64,000 bases of DNA. It comes from AP-15 sp963789025. GTDB lineage: Bacteria; Pseudomonadota; Alphaproteobacteria; ATCC43930; CGMCC-115725. Shown piece by piece: positions 16,729 to 24,874 of the stretch. The stretch lies in NCBI GenBank assembly GCA_963789025.1, contig CAWBIT010000008.1, positions 372,001 through 436,000 on the forward strand, read 5' to 3'. A program made the position numbers and the translations under genes. Each line of letters begins with the position of its first letter. The stretch's first letter is position 1. The notes under the pieces are model-generated. The model was not told the origin of the DNA and did no database searches. It saw nothing but the letters and a program-made list of their open reading frames with translations.

Positions 16729-17271
16729 TCAGCGGTTTTCGTCATGTGCGTCGAAGACCCGCTGCGCGTAAGTATCGAGCAGGCTTTCACAGCCCTTCAG
16801 CCGCTCGGCGGCTTCGGAAGCGAGCCCGCCATCGTAAAAATCGAGTTTTTTTATCTTTTCGAGCCAGCTCTGTAGCTTTTTCAGCTCGACGTCGTTTTCT
16901 TCGAGCTCGTTGTAGGTGAAGTGCTGAGCGGTCGTCTCTTTTGCAATCTCGGTTTCAAAATCATCGCATTTGTCGATGAATTCCCGATAGGCATCGTCCC
17001 GGTCGACCGTGAAGCGGGCGACGACCCTTTCCTCCTGGATTCGATCGAGGGCGACGGTCTCCAAAATAACCAAATCACCACCCATCTCGGTAATGTCGTT
17101 CTCCAGCATCTTCAATCGCCGCACGTGGTCATCGGTTTTGGGCAGTAGACACACGCCATTCTGCAAATAAACCGCGCCCATCCCCTTCAGCCGCCGCCAC
17201 AGCGCGACCCGCTTCGATGCCGGTTCCGCCGGCACCTTATAGGTCAGAAGTAGCCATCTATATGTGCCCAT
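16729..17271 (-). CDS. ChrB N-terminal-domain protein
   Basis: The 180-residue product begins YRWLLLTYKVPAEPASKRVALWRRLKGMGAVYLQNGVCLLP, the signature of the N-terminal domain of ChrB, which senses chromate and controls ChrA. The C-terminal ChrB domain is absent, so this is the short form. The ATG at 17271 is 10 bases from a perfect palindrome. It heads an operon with the COG4280 membrane protein and a small membrane protein. It could be an autoregulator of that operon. Confidence 0.85.
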   Translation of the reverse strand: MGTYRWLLLTYKVPAEPASKRVALWRRLKGMGAVYLQNGVCLLPKTDDHVRRLKMLENDITEMGGDLVILETVALDRIQEERVVARFTVDRDDAYREFIDKCDDFETEIAKETTAQHFTYNELEENDVELKKLQSWLEKIKKLDFYDGGLASEAAERLKGCESLLDTYAQRVFDAHDENR

Positions 17272-17281
17272 CGCCCATATT

Positions 17282-17303
17282 ATATGTTACCGTCGTAACA
17301 TAT
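17282..17303. promoter_or_regulatory. Perfect operator palindrome upstream of the ChrB-N operon
   Basis: ATATGTTAC-N4-GTAACATAT has perfect nine-base arms and lies 10 bases before the start of the ChrB-N gene. The ATGT...ACAT halves resemble PadR-type operators. Position and symmetry argue for a repressor site. Confidence 0.7.
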
Positions 17304-17407
17304 CAAGAGCTATGGACAACGATCGATCAGTTTGCGAACAGCACACCACCGGCCCGCCAAGCTCCAGCGCATCCTGCGGATGCAAAGGGGAGCGGCCATT
17401 GCAGTCA

Positions 17408-18046
17408 TCAGTCCTTTCGCGGGTTGGCCGTGGCGGGTGGCGCAGGACCGCCGGTTTTATGCTGCCGGTCCTCGAGCTGACGCACGATCTGGCGGGCGAT
17501 CTCGGCAGGTTTGCTGCCGACATCGACGATGATCGGGTGCTCGTCCGGCGTGGGCTCCTCTAATGTCGCGAACTGGCTGTCGAGCAGGGCGACCGGCATG
17601 AAGTGCTCGTGTCGCGCGGCCATGCGCCGGTAAATCAGATCGCGCGATCCTTTGAGGTAGACCAACACGACGTCGCGACGGTCGCCGATGATGAGGTCCC
17701 GGTAGGATCGCTTCAGCGCCGAGCAGGTCAGCACGCCGCATTCGCCCCGCGCGCGCCAGCCGTCGATTTCCTCGGCGATCTTGCGGAGCCAGGGCAGCCG
17801 GTCCGGATCCGTCAACGGTGTCCCGCTGCGCATCTTCTCGACATTCTCGCGCGGGTGCAAATCGTCGCCTTCCTGAAACTGGCAGCCGAGCGCACCCGCG
17901 AGCAGGCTTCCGACCGTACTTTTGCCCGATCCGGAGACACCCATCAGCACGACGATCACTGGTTTGCTGACCGTGTGCGCGAGGGCGGCGGACCAAGCGC
18001 GCTGAGGTTGCTGATCGGCTCCCGCCATGCGATAATTCCGGATCAT
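17408..18046 (-). CDS. gntK: Gluconokinase
   Basis: The P-loop GVSGSGKST, the EGDDLHPRENVEKMRSGTPL substrate loop, CSALKRSYRD and ATLEEP are the hallmarks of thermoresistant-type gluconokinase, which phosphorylates gluconate to 6-phosphogluconate. About 20 N-terminal residues precede the domain; the ATG at 18028 is an equally possible start. It follows the HlyD gene by 21 bases on the same strand, so it may be the last gene of the efflux operon even though the functions are not obviously linked. Confidence 0.93.
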   Translation of the reverse strand: MIRNYRMAGADQQPQRAWSAALAHTVSKPVIVVLMGVSGSGKSTVGSLLAGALGCQFQEGDDLHPRENVEKMRSGTPLTDPDRLPWLRKIAEEIDGWRARGECGVLTCSALKRSYRDLIIGDRRDVVLVYLKGSRDLIYRRMAARHEHFMPVALLDSQFATLEEPTPDEHPIIVDVGSKPAEIARQIVRQLEDRQHKTGGPAPPATANPRKD

Positions 18047-18067
18047 ATGCCGATAACGGGTCGCGGT

Positions 18068-19042
18068 TCACTTGGCCGACTGCAGTGGCCGAGGATCGAT
18101 CTGCACAGTGGCCGTCATCCCGGCGGCGAGAATGACCCCCTCCGGCACCTGGTCGATGTGGATGCGCACCGGGATGCGCTGCGCCAGGCGCACCCAGGTG
18201 AAGATCGGGTTGACCTGAGCGAGCCCTAGCCCGTTGGGTTGCGCGTTTGGGACGTTGATGGCACGGGCGATGCTGCCGACATGGCCGCGGACGATCTGGC
18301 TGTAGCCCATCAGCTTGACGCTGGCGGGGTCGCCCACATGGATCGGCTCGATATTGGTCTCCTCGAAATAGCCGTCGACCCAGAACAAATCGCCATCGAC
18401 GAGGGAAATTTCGTTCGTCCCGACATTGGCGTAGTCGCCGAGCTGCGCCAATAGATTGGTCACATAGCCATTGACCGGCGAGCGTATCTGGGTGCGCTCG
18501 AGGTTCACGCGGGCTTGGTCCAAATTGGCGACGGCCTGCTGATATTGGGCCTGATCGGCCAGCGCGGTGCTCGCAAACGTCTGTTTCTCTTCGACCGTGA
18601 CCGCGAGCGTGGTCAACTCCTGCCGGCGCTTCGCCTCTCTCTCTGCGTTCTGCATGTTCACTTGGGCCTGCTGCACCGTCGCCTCGGCGAGGCTGACGGC
18701 GATCTTGTAGTTGGTCGGGTCGATGACCATCAGCAGGTCGCCCTTGTGCACGAACTGGTTGTCGGCGACCGGCAGTTCGACGATATACCCCGCGACCTCC
18801 GGCGCCAGCGTCACGACATAGGCGCGGACCGTGCCGTCGCGCGTCCATGGCGCCCCCATATAGGCGTCCCACATCGCCCGACCGAGCACCACGGCGACCG
18901 CGATCACCGCCAAGGTGATCAGCAGCGGAAGGATGTGGAGGCGCCGTCTGGGCCTGTCGCGGGTAGGAGGCTCGGGCGACCAGGCGGCTGCCGGACCGTC
19001 TGCCGCCGCTTCACGCTTCGCTTTGGCTTCGACCTCGGACAT
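18068..19042 (-). CDS. HlyD-family membrane fusion protein (AaeA/EmrA-like)
   Basis: The 324-residue product has a cytoplasmic N-terminus rich in charges, one membrane segment (~36-57), a biotinyl-lipoyl hairpin (VAPEVAGYIVELPVADNQFVHKG-type region near 80-105), a long alpha-hairpin and a beta-barrel ending VQIDPRP. It is the periplasmic adaptor linking an inner-membrane pump to the outer membrane. With the DUF1656 and FUSC genes just upstream it reproduces the aaeXAB set, which exports aromatic carboxylic acids in enterobacteria. Confidence 0.92.
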   Translation of the reverse strand: MSEVEAKAKREAAADGPAAAWSPEPPTRDRPRRRLHILPLLITLAVIAVAVVLGRAMWDAYMGAPWTRDGTVRAYVVTLAPEVAGYIVELPVADNQFVHKGDLLMVIDPTNYKIAVSLAEATVQQAQVNMQNAEREAKRRQELTTLAVTVEEKQTFASTALADQAQYQQAVANLDQARVNLERTQIRSPVNGYVTNLLAQLGDYANVGTNEISLVDGDLFWVDGYFEETNIEPIHVGDPASVKLMGYSQIVRGHVGSIARAINVPNAQPNGLGLAQVNPIFTWVRLAQRIPVRIHIDQVPEGVILAAGMTATVQIDPRPLQSAK

Positions 19043-19049
19043 GGCGAGA

Positions 19050-19253
19050 TCAGCGTGCGGCTACGAGGACGATCGACGAGAGCACGATCATGTAGACCGC
19101 GAACACAAACAGCGATGGGTGCCAGACGTAGCGCAACAAGCCGAAACGGGCGGTGAACCGCCGCAGCCCGATCGTGACCACCCAAGCGGCGGCCATCATC
19201 ACCGAGATCGGCGCCACATAGACGCCGAACAGGTTGATCTCGGTGAACCTCAC
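19050..19253 (-). CDS. DUF1656 (AaeX-like) small membrane protein
   Basis: This 67-residue protein with two membrane helices begins EINLFGVYVAPI and contains RYVWHPSLF, typical of DUF1656/AaeX. It lies between the FUSC pump (four-base overlap) and the HlyD adaptor (seven bases), the standard position. It is probably a small accessory subunit of the exporter. Confidence 0.9.
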   Translation of the reverse strand: MRFTEINLFGVYVAPISVMMAAAWVVTIGLRRFTARFGLLRYVWHPSLFVFAVYMIVLSSIVLVAAR

Positions 19254-21316
19254 CCGGGCGCTCCTGCGTCGAAGTAAGCGGAATGTTGGGTGAGCGCATT
19301 CGAGATTGCAAGGATGAGGCCGCGCGCTCGAAGAGCTGCCGGGTTCGCGTCCGAACGTGAGGCGAGCACCCGGTCGATCGAGGCAAGCCGCTCGACCGCG
19401 ATGGCACTCTGGCCTTCCGAGACGGCTTCGAACGCGCTGTCGAGGGCGGTCTCCAGTTCGAGCCTGGAGGCGATATGGCGGAGCTGGATGATCTCGCTAC
19501 CGACCGAGAACGCCGCCATCAGTTCCGAGCGCTGCAACGGTTGCGCCTGATCCGGCAGCGCCGCGAACCGGCCATAGATGCGGCCCTCCCAATCATCGGG
19601 CGTCCGCGGCATCGGACCCGTCGCGAGGCGGCGCAGATCGCGCACTGTCAGCGCCAGCAGCCGCCGTGTCCGAAATGCAGGCGACAGCGGCGGGATCAAG
19701 CGAAACGACAATGCCGCGCCGCCTAGCCCTGCAACGATTGCGAGTGCGGAGTTGTAGAATTGCTCGGTGTTGTAGGTCATCGGGTTCGCGGGCGCGAGGA
19801 GCGGTATGAAGTTGAAGGTCATAGCCGTAAACACCACCGTCTGCCATGGCTGGGCCAGCCCGGCACCGGCGGGAACCAGGACAAGGCCGATCGCGAGGCT
19901 GAAGGCGGCGAAGGTCTCCGTGTTCGGCAGCACCGCAAATGCGATGATCGCGGCCAAAATGGTGCCGGTCGCGGTGCCAATCGTGAAACTCACGGCTGCA
20001 GCGTAGGCCTGGTCGGCGCGCGGCGCTAACAGGATGACGACGATCGCGGCAAAGGTGATGGCCCCCGCGCCATTCGGCCATGCGGTAACGATCCAGAAGA
20101 GCTCTGCGGCGCCGATCACGACGAACGCGCGCCCCGCATTGACCAGCGGCGGAAGCCAATCGGCTATGCGCAGGCGGCGGCTACCGCGACTACGAAAAAA
20201 AACCGGCCGGGCAGGATCGTCAACCAGCAATGCCAGCCCGTTGAGGGCGTGCGAGATGCCGCCCAGCACTTCCGCTGTCTGATCGGCGAGCAGCCGCAAG
20301 GATGGCGTGCCGGCCGGCAGGGCGACGAGCCTGCGCACCGCTGCGTCGCACACCCGGAGCAGGCGCGTCGGGTCGGCGATCCAGCGTGTCGGCTCGTCTT
20401 GCTCAGTCCCGAGGCGAAGTTCCTCCGGCACCCGCGCCAGCACAGCGCTCGCTTCTTGCCGAGCCCGCTCATCGGGCGATCGCACCAGGAGGACCGCCGC
20501 CGTGCGCCAGCTGGCGAGGGCGGATATCAAACCGTCAATGGCATTCTGCAAGACCGGGGAGTGGTAACGGAGTTGGGAGGATTCGCCGAGCGCCTCGTCG
20601 ATAACCGGGTCGAGCGTAATGACTCGGCGGACGAGCTCGCGCCGGACCGTCTGGGTTTCCTCAAATCCGGCTCCAGCGGTGGCCAATGTGCGGGTGAACC
20701 GGTCGCTGATCTCGGGCAAAATGGCGGCGAATAGGGTGGCCAGCCGGCGCGGGGCGCCGCCCAAATCGGTTCCGGCGAGCACGATGCCGGCGCAGACAAT
20801 GCCGATGCAAATCTCGCTCGCACGGTAGACGGCGAGCAGGAAGGCTTGCCCGTTCAGGCCCCCGACGGCGCCGAGTTGGTCGCTCGCAATGATCGCCGCG
20901 GTATAGCCGGCCAATGCCGCGGCATAGGCCGCAAAATTGCGCAGAAGCGTGGCGACGAGCGCGCATGCGGCGCCCCACAATGCCAGGGTCACGAAAAAGG
21001 CGGCGCGATCCTGCGGGAAGCACGCGGTCATCACCACGATCGCCACCGCGCCGACCAAGGTGCCGATCATGCGGTACCAGCCCTTGCGCAGCGAGGCGCC
21101 GAGATGCGGCTGACAGACGATCGCCGCGGTGGTCCCGGCCCAGTACGCGTTGTCGAGCTCGAGCCAGAACGCGACGTAGAGTGCCAAGCAGACCGACGCC
21201 CACAACCGCAACCCGAACAGCAACGGTGGGCCCGACGCCTGGAGCACGCCGGATGCGAAATCAACCCACCGCGCCACCGGGCTGGCTTGGGCGGCCGATG
21301 GCTCAGCGCCGGTCAT
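19250..21316 (-). CDS. FUSC-family inner-membrane transporter (AaeB-like)
   Basis: The 688-residue product has two blocks of five to six membrane helices (about 25-180 and 360-520) separated and followed by soluble helical domains, the FUSC architecture. The block WLELDNAYWAGTTAAIVCQPHLGASLRKGWYRMIGTLVGA is characteristic. I chose the ATG at 21316 because the longer frame adds an unrelated, repeat-rich stretch. It is first in the efflux operon, coupled by a four-base overlap to the DUF1656 gene. The promoter at 21538-21567 is about 220 bases upstream. Confidence 0.9.
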   Translation of the reverse strand: MTGAEPSAAQASPVARWVDFASGVLQASGPPLLFGLRLWASVCLALYVAFWLELDNAYWAGTTAAIVCQPHLGASLRKGWYRMIGTLVGAVAIVVMTACFPQDRAAFFVTLALWGAACALVATLLRNFAAYAAALAGYTAAIIASDQLGAVGGLNGQAFLLAVYRASEICIGIVCAGIVLAGTDLGGAPRRLATLFAAILPEISDRFTRTLATAGAGFEETQTVRRELVRRVITLDPVIDEALGESSQLRYHSPVLQNAIDGLISALASWRTAAVLLVRSPDERARQEASAVLARVPEELRLGTEQDEPTRWIADPTRLLRVCDAAVRRLVALPAGTPSLRLLADQTAEVLGGISHALNGLALLVDDPARPVFFRSRGSRRLRIADWLPPLVNAGRAFVVIGAAELFWIVTAWPNGAGAITFAAIVVILLAPRADQAYAAAVSFTIGTATGTILAAIIAFAVLPNTETFAAFSLAIGLVLVPAGAGLAQPWQTVVFTAMTFNFIPLLAPANPMTYNTEQFYNSALAIVAGLGGAALSFRLIPPLSPAFRTRRLLALTVRDLRRLATGPMPRTPDDWEGRIYGRFAALPDQAQPLQRSELMAAFSVGSEIIQLRHIASRLELETALDSAFEAVSEGQSAIAVERLASIDRVLASRSDANPAALRARGLILAISNALTQHSAYFDAGAPG

Positions 21317-21533
21317 CAGCGTGAGCCGCCGCGCACCTTGTATGTCGAGATCCGATCTTCCTCGCCCCTGTTGTGATGCGCAAGCACGCGATCCTTTTAC
21401 GCCAGCACGCCTTCGCAAACACCGGGCAGCGCGAGAAGCTGCACCTGTTTTACCTGTTTTATCAGGGCGAGCTCAGGTGCACGGCGCGGCGTGTGGGTAG
21501 CTATTCCAATCGGTGTATCATTACCTTTTCACA

Positions 21534-21550
21534 ATTGATAATACCACAAT
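21534..21550 (-). promoter_or_regulatory. LysR-type box ATTG-N9-CAAT
   Basis: On the minus strand the sequence is a perfect ATTG-N9-CAAT dyad, the LysR-type T-N11-A form, overlapping the -10 of the predicted efflux promoter. AaeR, the known regulator of aaeXAB, is a LysR protein, so the placement fits. No LysR gene is adjacent. Confidence 0.45.
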
Positions 21551-21567
21551 TCACAACGTCCTGTCAA
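21538..21567 (-). promoter_or_regulatory. Strong sigma70-type promoter for the FUSC efflux operon
   Basis: On the minus strand TTGACA (21567-21562) is followed after 18 bases by TATTAT (21543-21538), the best promoter match I noticed in the window. It points towards the FUSC gene. Confidence 0.65.
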
Positions 21568-21637
21568 CACGACCCCACTCGCCATAAAGGCGTTTTGTTC
21601 GCAAAGAGAGCTCAACTGCCGTGTTTCGCTCCGGCAT

Positions 21638-21727
21638 AAAGATGCGGCCGCGATGACAGGCGATCTTTGGATCGAGGAGCTCATGGCGCAGCGCCTTGAG
21701 ACGTTCGAGCGTGCCTTCCTCATCCGC
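21638..21727 (-). pseudogene. Fragment of a class III adenylate cyclase gene
   Basis: Thirty residues (ADEEGTLERLKALRHELLDP and on) match the region of the cyclase at 32774-34753 just after its first catalytic Asp. Nothing of the rest remains. It marks a lost cyclase paralog at the edge of the accessory region. Confidence 0.7.
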
Positions 21728-21738
21728 GTGCAAGCGCA

Positions 21739-22116
21739 ATTACACCGTGCAAAAACAGTAACTTGGTGACTCCCGTTCGAACCGTTCTACAAATTTGTAT
21801 ACACCGTGAACGGCGAAGCTATAAACTGGTCGGCGATGGCCCAACAGGCACTCAAGGAGGTTGTAATCAACTTAGCTGTCAGAAAGGAAACAGCGACCAT
21901 GGATGATGTAGTCGAACCGCTCCGTGCGAGCAAGCAGAGCGACGTGGAGAGCTTATTGTCTCCGTCATAGTAACTTCCGATATATACCGCTTCATCTAAC
22001 GTATTGGCCGTCAAGCCCCAGCGACCAATTGTCGCCCGATCCGGCGAAGGCGAAGATCGCGCGGACGCACACGCGGAATTCTTTGAAGGTGAACTTCGTA
22101 TAGGCGAGCAATGGGC
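21739..22116. other. AT-richer gap between cyclase fragment and terminase
   Basis: Composition drops noticeably. One minus-strand frame (21787-22014, TTG start) is open for 75 residues but has no recognisable family or good ribosome site, so I do not call it. Confidence 0.3.
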
Positions 22117-23604
22117 CTACTCCTCCTGCGGCTTCCAGTCGGGATGCTGCGCCATCCATTCCATCGAGCCGATCGCATACTCGGTCTTGGGGCGCCCGGC
22201 CTCGAACGCCGCCGCCCGCTCTTTGAGGACCGCCTCGGCCCTGCGCCGGGTGACCTCGTAGATGCCCCAGGAGGCGATCTCCTCGACCAGGAGCTCGGTG
22301 AACGCCCAAACCAGGGCGTCTGCCCTATCCGGTGAAGAGCGCGCGCCGCCCATGCCGCGGCTTGAGGGGTCGGTCGGGTCCCGCCTGGGCTTCGAGCGGT
22401 CGAGGTCCGGCGTGAACTCGCACATCTGGTCTTCGAGCGCCGTGAAGGCGCCCATGTGCCGGATGCGGCCCTGCTCGTAGAGCGCCGCCACCGGTTCGGC
22501 CCGCACCACCTTGCCGCGGGTGGCGTGCACTGCGGTATAGGCGACGTTGTCGTCGACCACGCGCAGCGTCGCCTCGACCATCTCGCCGCCGTTATTGACC
22601 TCGGCGACGATCCTGTCGGCACCGTGGCTCTTATAGGCGGCGACGGCGATGCGGGCCCACTCGATCGGCGTGTGATGGCCGGAGAGGTCGGCCAATATAT
22701 AGCCGCGGCTGTCCTTGTCCTTGCCGGCGACGATGATGCCGGTCTCGTCGGCGTCCTCGCCCGAGCTCGCTGCCGGGTCGATGGCGACCACGACGCGCAT
22801 CAGGTCGGGCATCACGAACCCCATCGGCGGCCGCGCCGCCTCGATGAGCGCTCGGCTCCACAGCGCACCCGGCACATCGTCGAGCAGCTCGGCGTTCAGT
22901 TCCTGGCGGCCGAGCCGGGTGCCCTCGTATTTTTTGATGATCTGCTGGAGGAACGCGCCGGCGAGGTTGGCGCGATTTTCGTAGCTCGAGCCGCGGGTCA
23001 CGACGCAGGTCGGGTCGCGCACCAGATCGCGGATCAATTTCGCGGGCCGTGGCGTCGTCGTTACCACGGTACGCGGGTCGGCCCCGAGCCGCATGCCGAA
23101 CATCAGCATGTCCCAGGCCTCGGGATAGCGCCAGGCGCCGAGCTCGTCGCACCATGCCGCATCGTGCTGCGGTCCGCGCAGACGCTCCGGCTCATCGGCG
23201 GAAAAGGTGGTCGCGACCGCGCCATTACGCCAGGTCAGCCGGCGCTTGCTGGGCTCGTAAAGCGGCCGCTCGTGATCGGGCGAAATAGCCAAGATCCCTG
23301 CTTCACCCTCGACCATAACGTCGCGCGCGTCGGCTGCGGTCGGCCCCACTAGGGCAATCCGACGACGCCCCGCCTTGACCTCCGCCCGCACCCATTCGGC
23401 GCCGCAACGGGTCTTGCCAAAGCCGCGCCCAGCCATCAGCAGCCATACCCGCCAGGATCCTGCGGGCGCCTGTTGTTCAGGCCGGGCTCGATAGCGCCAA
23501 TCGTATTCGATCGCGTTGGCTTCGCCGGGCGCCATCGCGCGGATCAGCGCGTCGACCTCGGCTTTCGGCAGATCGGCGAGCCGTTCGAGCAAGGAGGCGG
23601 TCAC
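22117..23604 (-). CDS. Phage terminase large subunit
   Basis: The 495-residue product has the packaging ATPase (Walker A-like GRGFGKTR at 59-66, Walker B Asp153-Glu154 in AWCDELGAW, coupling region VTTTPRP) and an RNase H-like nuclease with acidic residues Asp276 (VAIDPAAS), Glu335 (VAEVNN) and the DRADALVWA motif near 426-432. Terminases cut concatemeric phage DNA and pump it into capsids. The GTG start immediately follows the stop of the upstream small-subunit-like gene. No portal, capsid or tail gene follows, so this is a prophage remnant or gene-transfer-agent-type leftover. Confidence 0.93.
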   Translation of the reverse strand: MTASLLERLADLPKAEVDALIRAMAPGEANAIEYDWRYRARPEQQAPAGSWRVWLLMAGRGFGKTRCGAEWVRAEVKAGRRRIALVGPTAADARDVMVEGEAGILAISPDHERPLYEPSKRRLTWRNGAVATTFSADEPERLRGPQHDAAWCDELGAWRYPEAWDMLMFGMRLGADPRTVVTTTPRPAKLIRDLVRDPTCVVTRGSSYENRANLAGAFLQQIIKKYEGTRLGRQELNAELLDDVPGALWSRALIEAARPPMGFVMPDLMRVVVAIDPAASSGEDADETGIIVAGKDKDSRGYILADLSGHHTPIEWARIAVAAYKSHGADRIVAEVNNGGEMVEATLRVVDDNVAYTAVHATRGKVVRAEPVAALYEQGRIRHMGAFTALEDQMCEFTPDLDRSKPRRDPTDPSSRGMGGARSSPDRADALVWAFTELLVEEIASWGIYEVTRRRAEAVLKERAAAFEAGRPKTEYAIGSMEWMAQHPDWKPQEE

Positions 23605-24063
23605 CTATTCGCCCTTCTGTTCTTTGCGCGCCCTAAGCCGGTCGATCTCATCGATCAGCCGCTGCCGCGCATCGTCCACCAGAAACGGTTTGCCGTCCTT
23701 GTTGGCCTGCTCGTTCACCACGGTCTCTTTCCAGCCCATCTTGGTTTTGGCGTAGAAGATCGCCGCGGTCATGCGGACCTGTTCGCTTTTGATCGCATCG
23801 CCGAATGCCGGCTTTTTGCCGAGGATCGCGCAGAGGATGAAATTGCCGACCAGCGCGTGGAACTCGGTAGCGCCGCGCTCGAGCTCGGGCGCAAATGCCC
23901 GCGCCAGCGTCATCGGGGCCACGGGCTTCCCGGTCTGCGGGTTGGTGATGGTCTTGCAAATCCGGTCCTCCGGTATTCCCAGGGCCTTCATCAGTTTAAC
24001 TTGATCGCGCTGGTCCTGGGTTGGCTCAAATTTCGGCTGCCCGCGGCCCCTTTTCTCGGTCAT
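23605..24063 (-). CDS. Probable phage terminase small subunit / terminase-associated protein
   Basis: The 152-residue protein starting at 24063 (MTEKRGRGQPKFEPTQDQRDQVKLMKALGIPEDRICK) has an N-terminal HTH-like region and a charged C-terminus. Its stop abuts the large terminase start, and a GGGA ribosome site precedes its ATG. Position, size and basic HTH fit a terminase small subunit that recognises the packaging site. The frame is open up to 24159, but the extra residues look non-coding. Confidence 0.75.
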   Translation of the reverse strand: MTEKRGRGQPKFEPTQDQRDQVKLMKALGIPEDRICKTITNPQTGKPVAPMTLARAFAPELERGATEFHALVGNFILCAILGKKPAFGDAIKSEQVRMTAAIFYAKTKMGWKETVVNEQANKDGKPFLVDDARQRLIDEIDRLRARKEQKGE

Positions 24064-24284
24064 TTCGGATCCCTTTTTGTAGCTAAAATCAAAATTTCCG
24101 ATCGGGCTAAATATTTTTCGATTGGACTTCAGTCGCCCGGTGCATATGCGATCAGACAACGTCGGAACGCCGAGGAAGAAGAGACCATCCGTGAAAAATG
24201 ACTGGCGCGGTCAATTGCTCTCTCGGCATGCTTCACATGATAATATAGTAATGCTAATTTATAGTCATTGAGTTTAGGGCAAAG

Positions 24285-24314
24285 AATCAAAATTGTGTAA
24301 AATCAATTTTGATT
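24285..24314. repeat. AT-rich perfect inverted repeat
   Basis: AATCAAAATT-N10-AATTTTGATT has perfect ten-base arms. It lies about 25 bases before the terminator at 24340 in an AT-rich intergenic block. It could be an operator or part of a small RNA. Confidence 0.55.
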
Positions 24315-24339
24315 ACAAGAAAAAGGTGTCGGGATCGCT

Positions 24340-24360
24340 GGGTTTCGACCCCCTTTTTTA
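24340..24360 (+). terminator. Intrinsic terminator with UUCG loop
   Basis: GGGT-TTCG-ACCC is followed by CC and six T residues. The stable UUCG tetraloop and U-run are those of a Rho-independent terminator on the plus strand. No annotated plus-strand gene precedes it. Confidence 0.6.
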
Positions 24361-24366
24361 TAGACT

Positions 24367-24582
24367 TTAAGAATTCATCAGACCTGCGAGGTCGACAAGG
24401 TTGTGTCCGAATTTTTGAACCAGACCGTCCGATCTGCCAAACTTCCCGGCCCAGCTGAGGTTCGCCTCGGAGAGATTTGCCCCGCGGAGGTTCGCCTCGG
24501 AGAGCTTCGCCCGGCGAAGTTCGCGATTGGAGGGATAGGCTCGTCTGCTCCCAATGCGGCAGCCGTCAAATCGACATGGTGG
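24367..24582 (-). pseudogene. Pentapeptide-repeat remnant
   Basis: In the minus frame ending at TAA 24367-24369 the translation contains AKLSE-ANLRG-ANLSE-ANLSW, four tandem A(N/K)LxX pentapeptides, followed by ~27 residues. There is no start codon between this block and the TAA of the HNH gene just upstream in the same frame. It looks like the 3' end of a pentapeptide-repeat gene. Confidence 0.55.
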
Positions 24583-24874
24583 TTACTGGCGAGCGCCGAT
24601 AGCGCATGCCTTCCGTTCCCACCTGTCCTTAGCCCGCGCGTCAGCGATGGTTTGCCATTGGAGGTTCGACACCGGGTCCGCCACAGGCGAGCGGCTTTAT
24701 GTGATCCTTCCGATAGCCGGGGCAGGGGCCGGTTGTGAGCCCCGTCGATGGGCACGGGTGCTCGCGCTGAAATTCCCGTGTTACCTCGCGTGATCGGTAC
24801 TCTCTGGCTACGAGCGGTCCGCAATGAGCCGTTGCCGCTCCGCAGAAGATTAGAGCGAGAATGGCCCAACGCAT
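24583..24874 (-). pseudogene. Secreted HNH-type endonuclease, one frameshift
   Basis: The frame from 24874 starts with a signal peptide (MRWAILALIFCGAATA) and reaches EHPCPSTG...CPGYRKDHIKPLACGGP, the HNH motif of small exported nucleases. A small indel near 24664 shifts the frame; the continuation SNLQWQTIADARAKDRWERK is intact in the next frame and ends at TAA 24583-24585. Family members carry the same ...ACGGPD..SNLQWQT string unbroken. Otherwise the gene is complete, so loss is recent or a sequence error. Confidence 0.7.

Noticed and set aside
21787..22014. A 75-residue minus-strand protein in the AT-richer gap
   Set aside because: TTG start without a good ribosome site and no family; evidence too thin.
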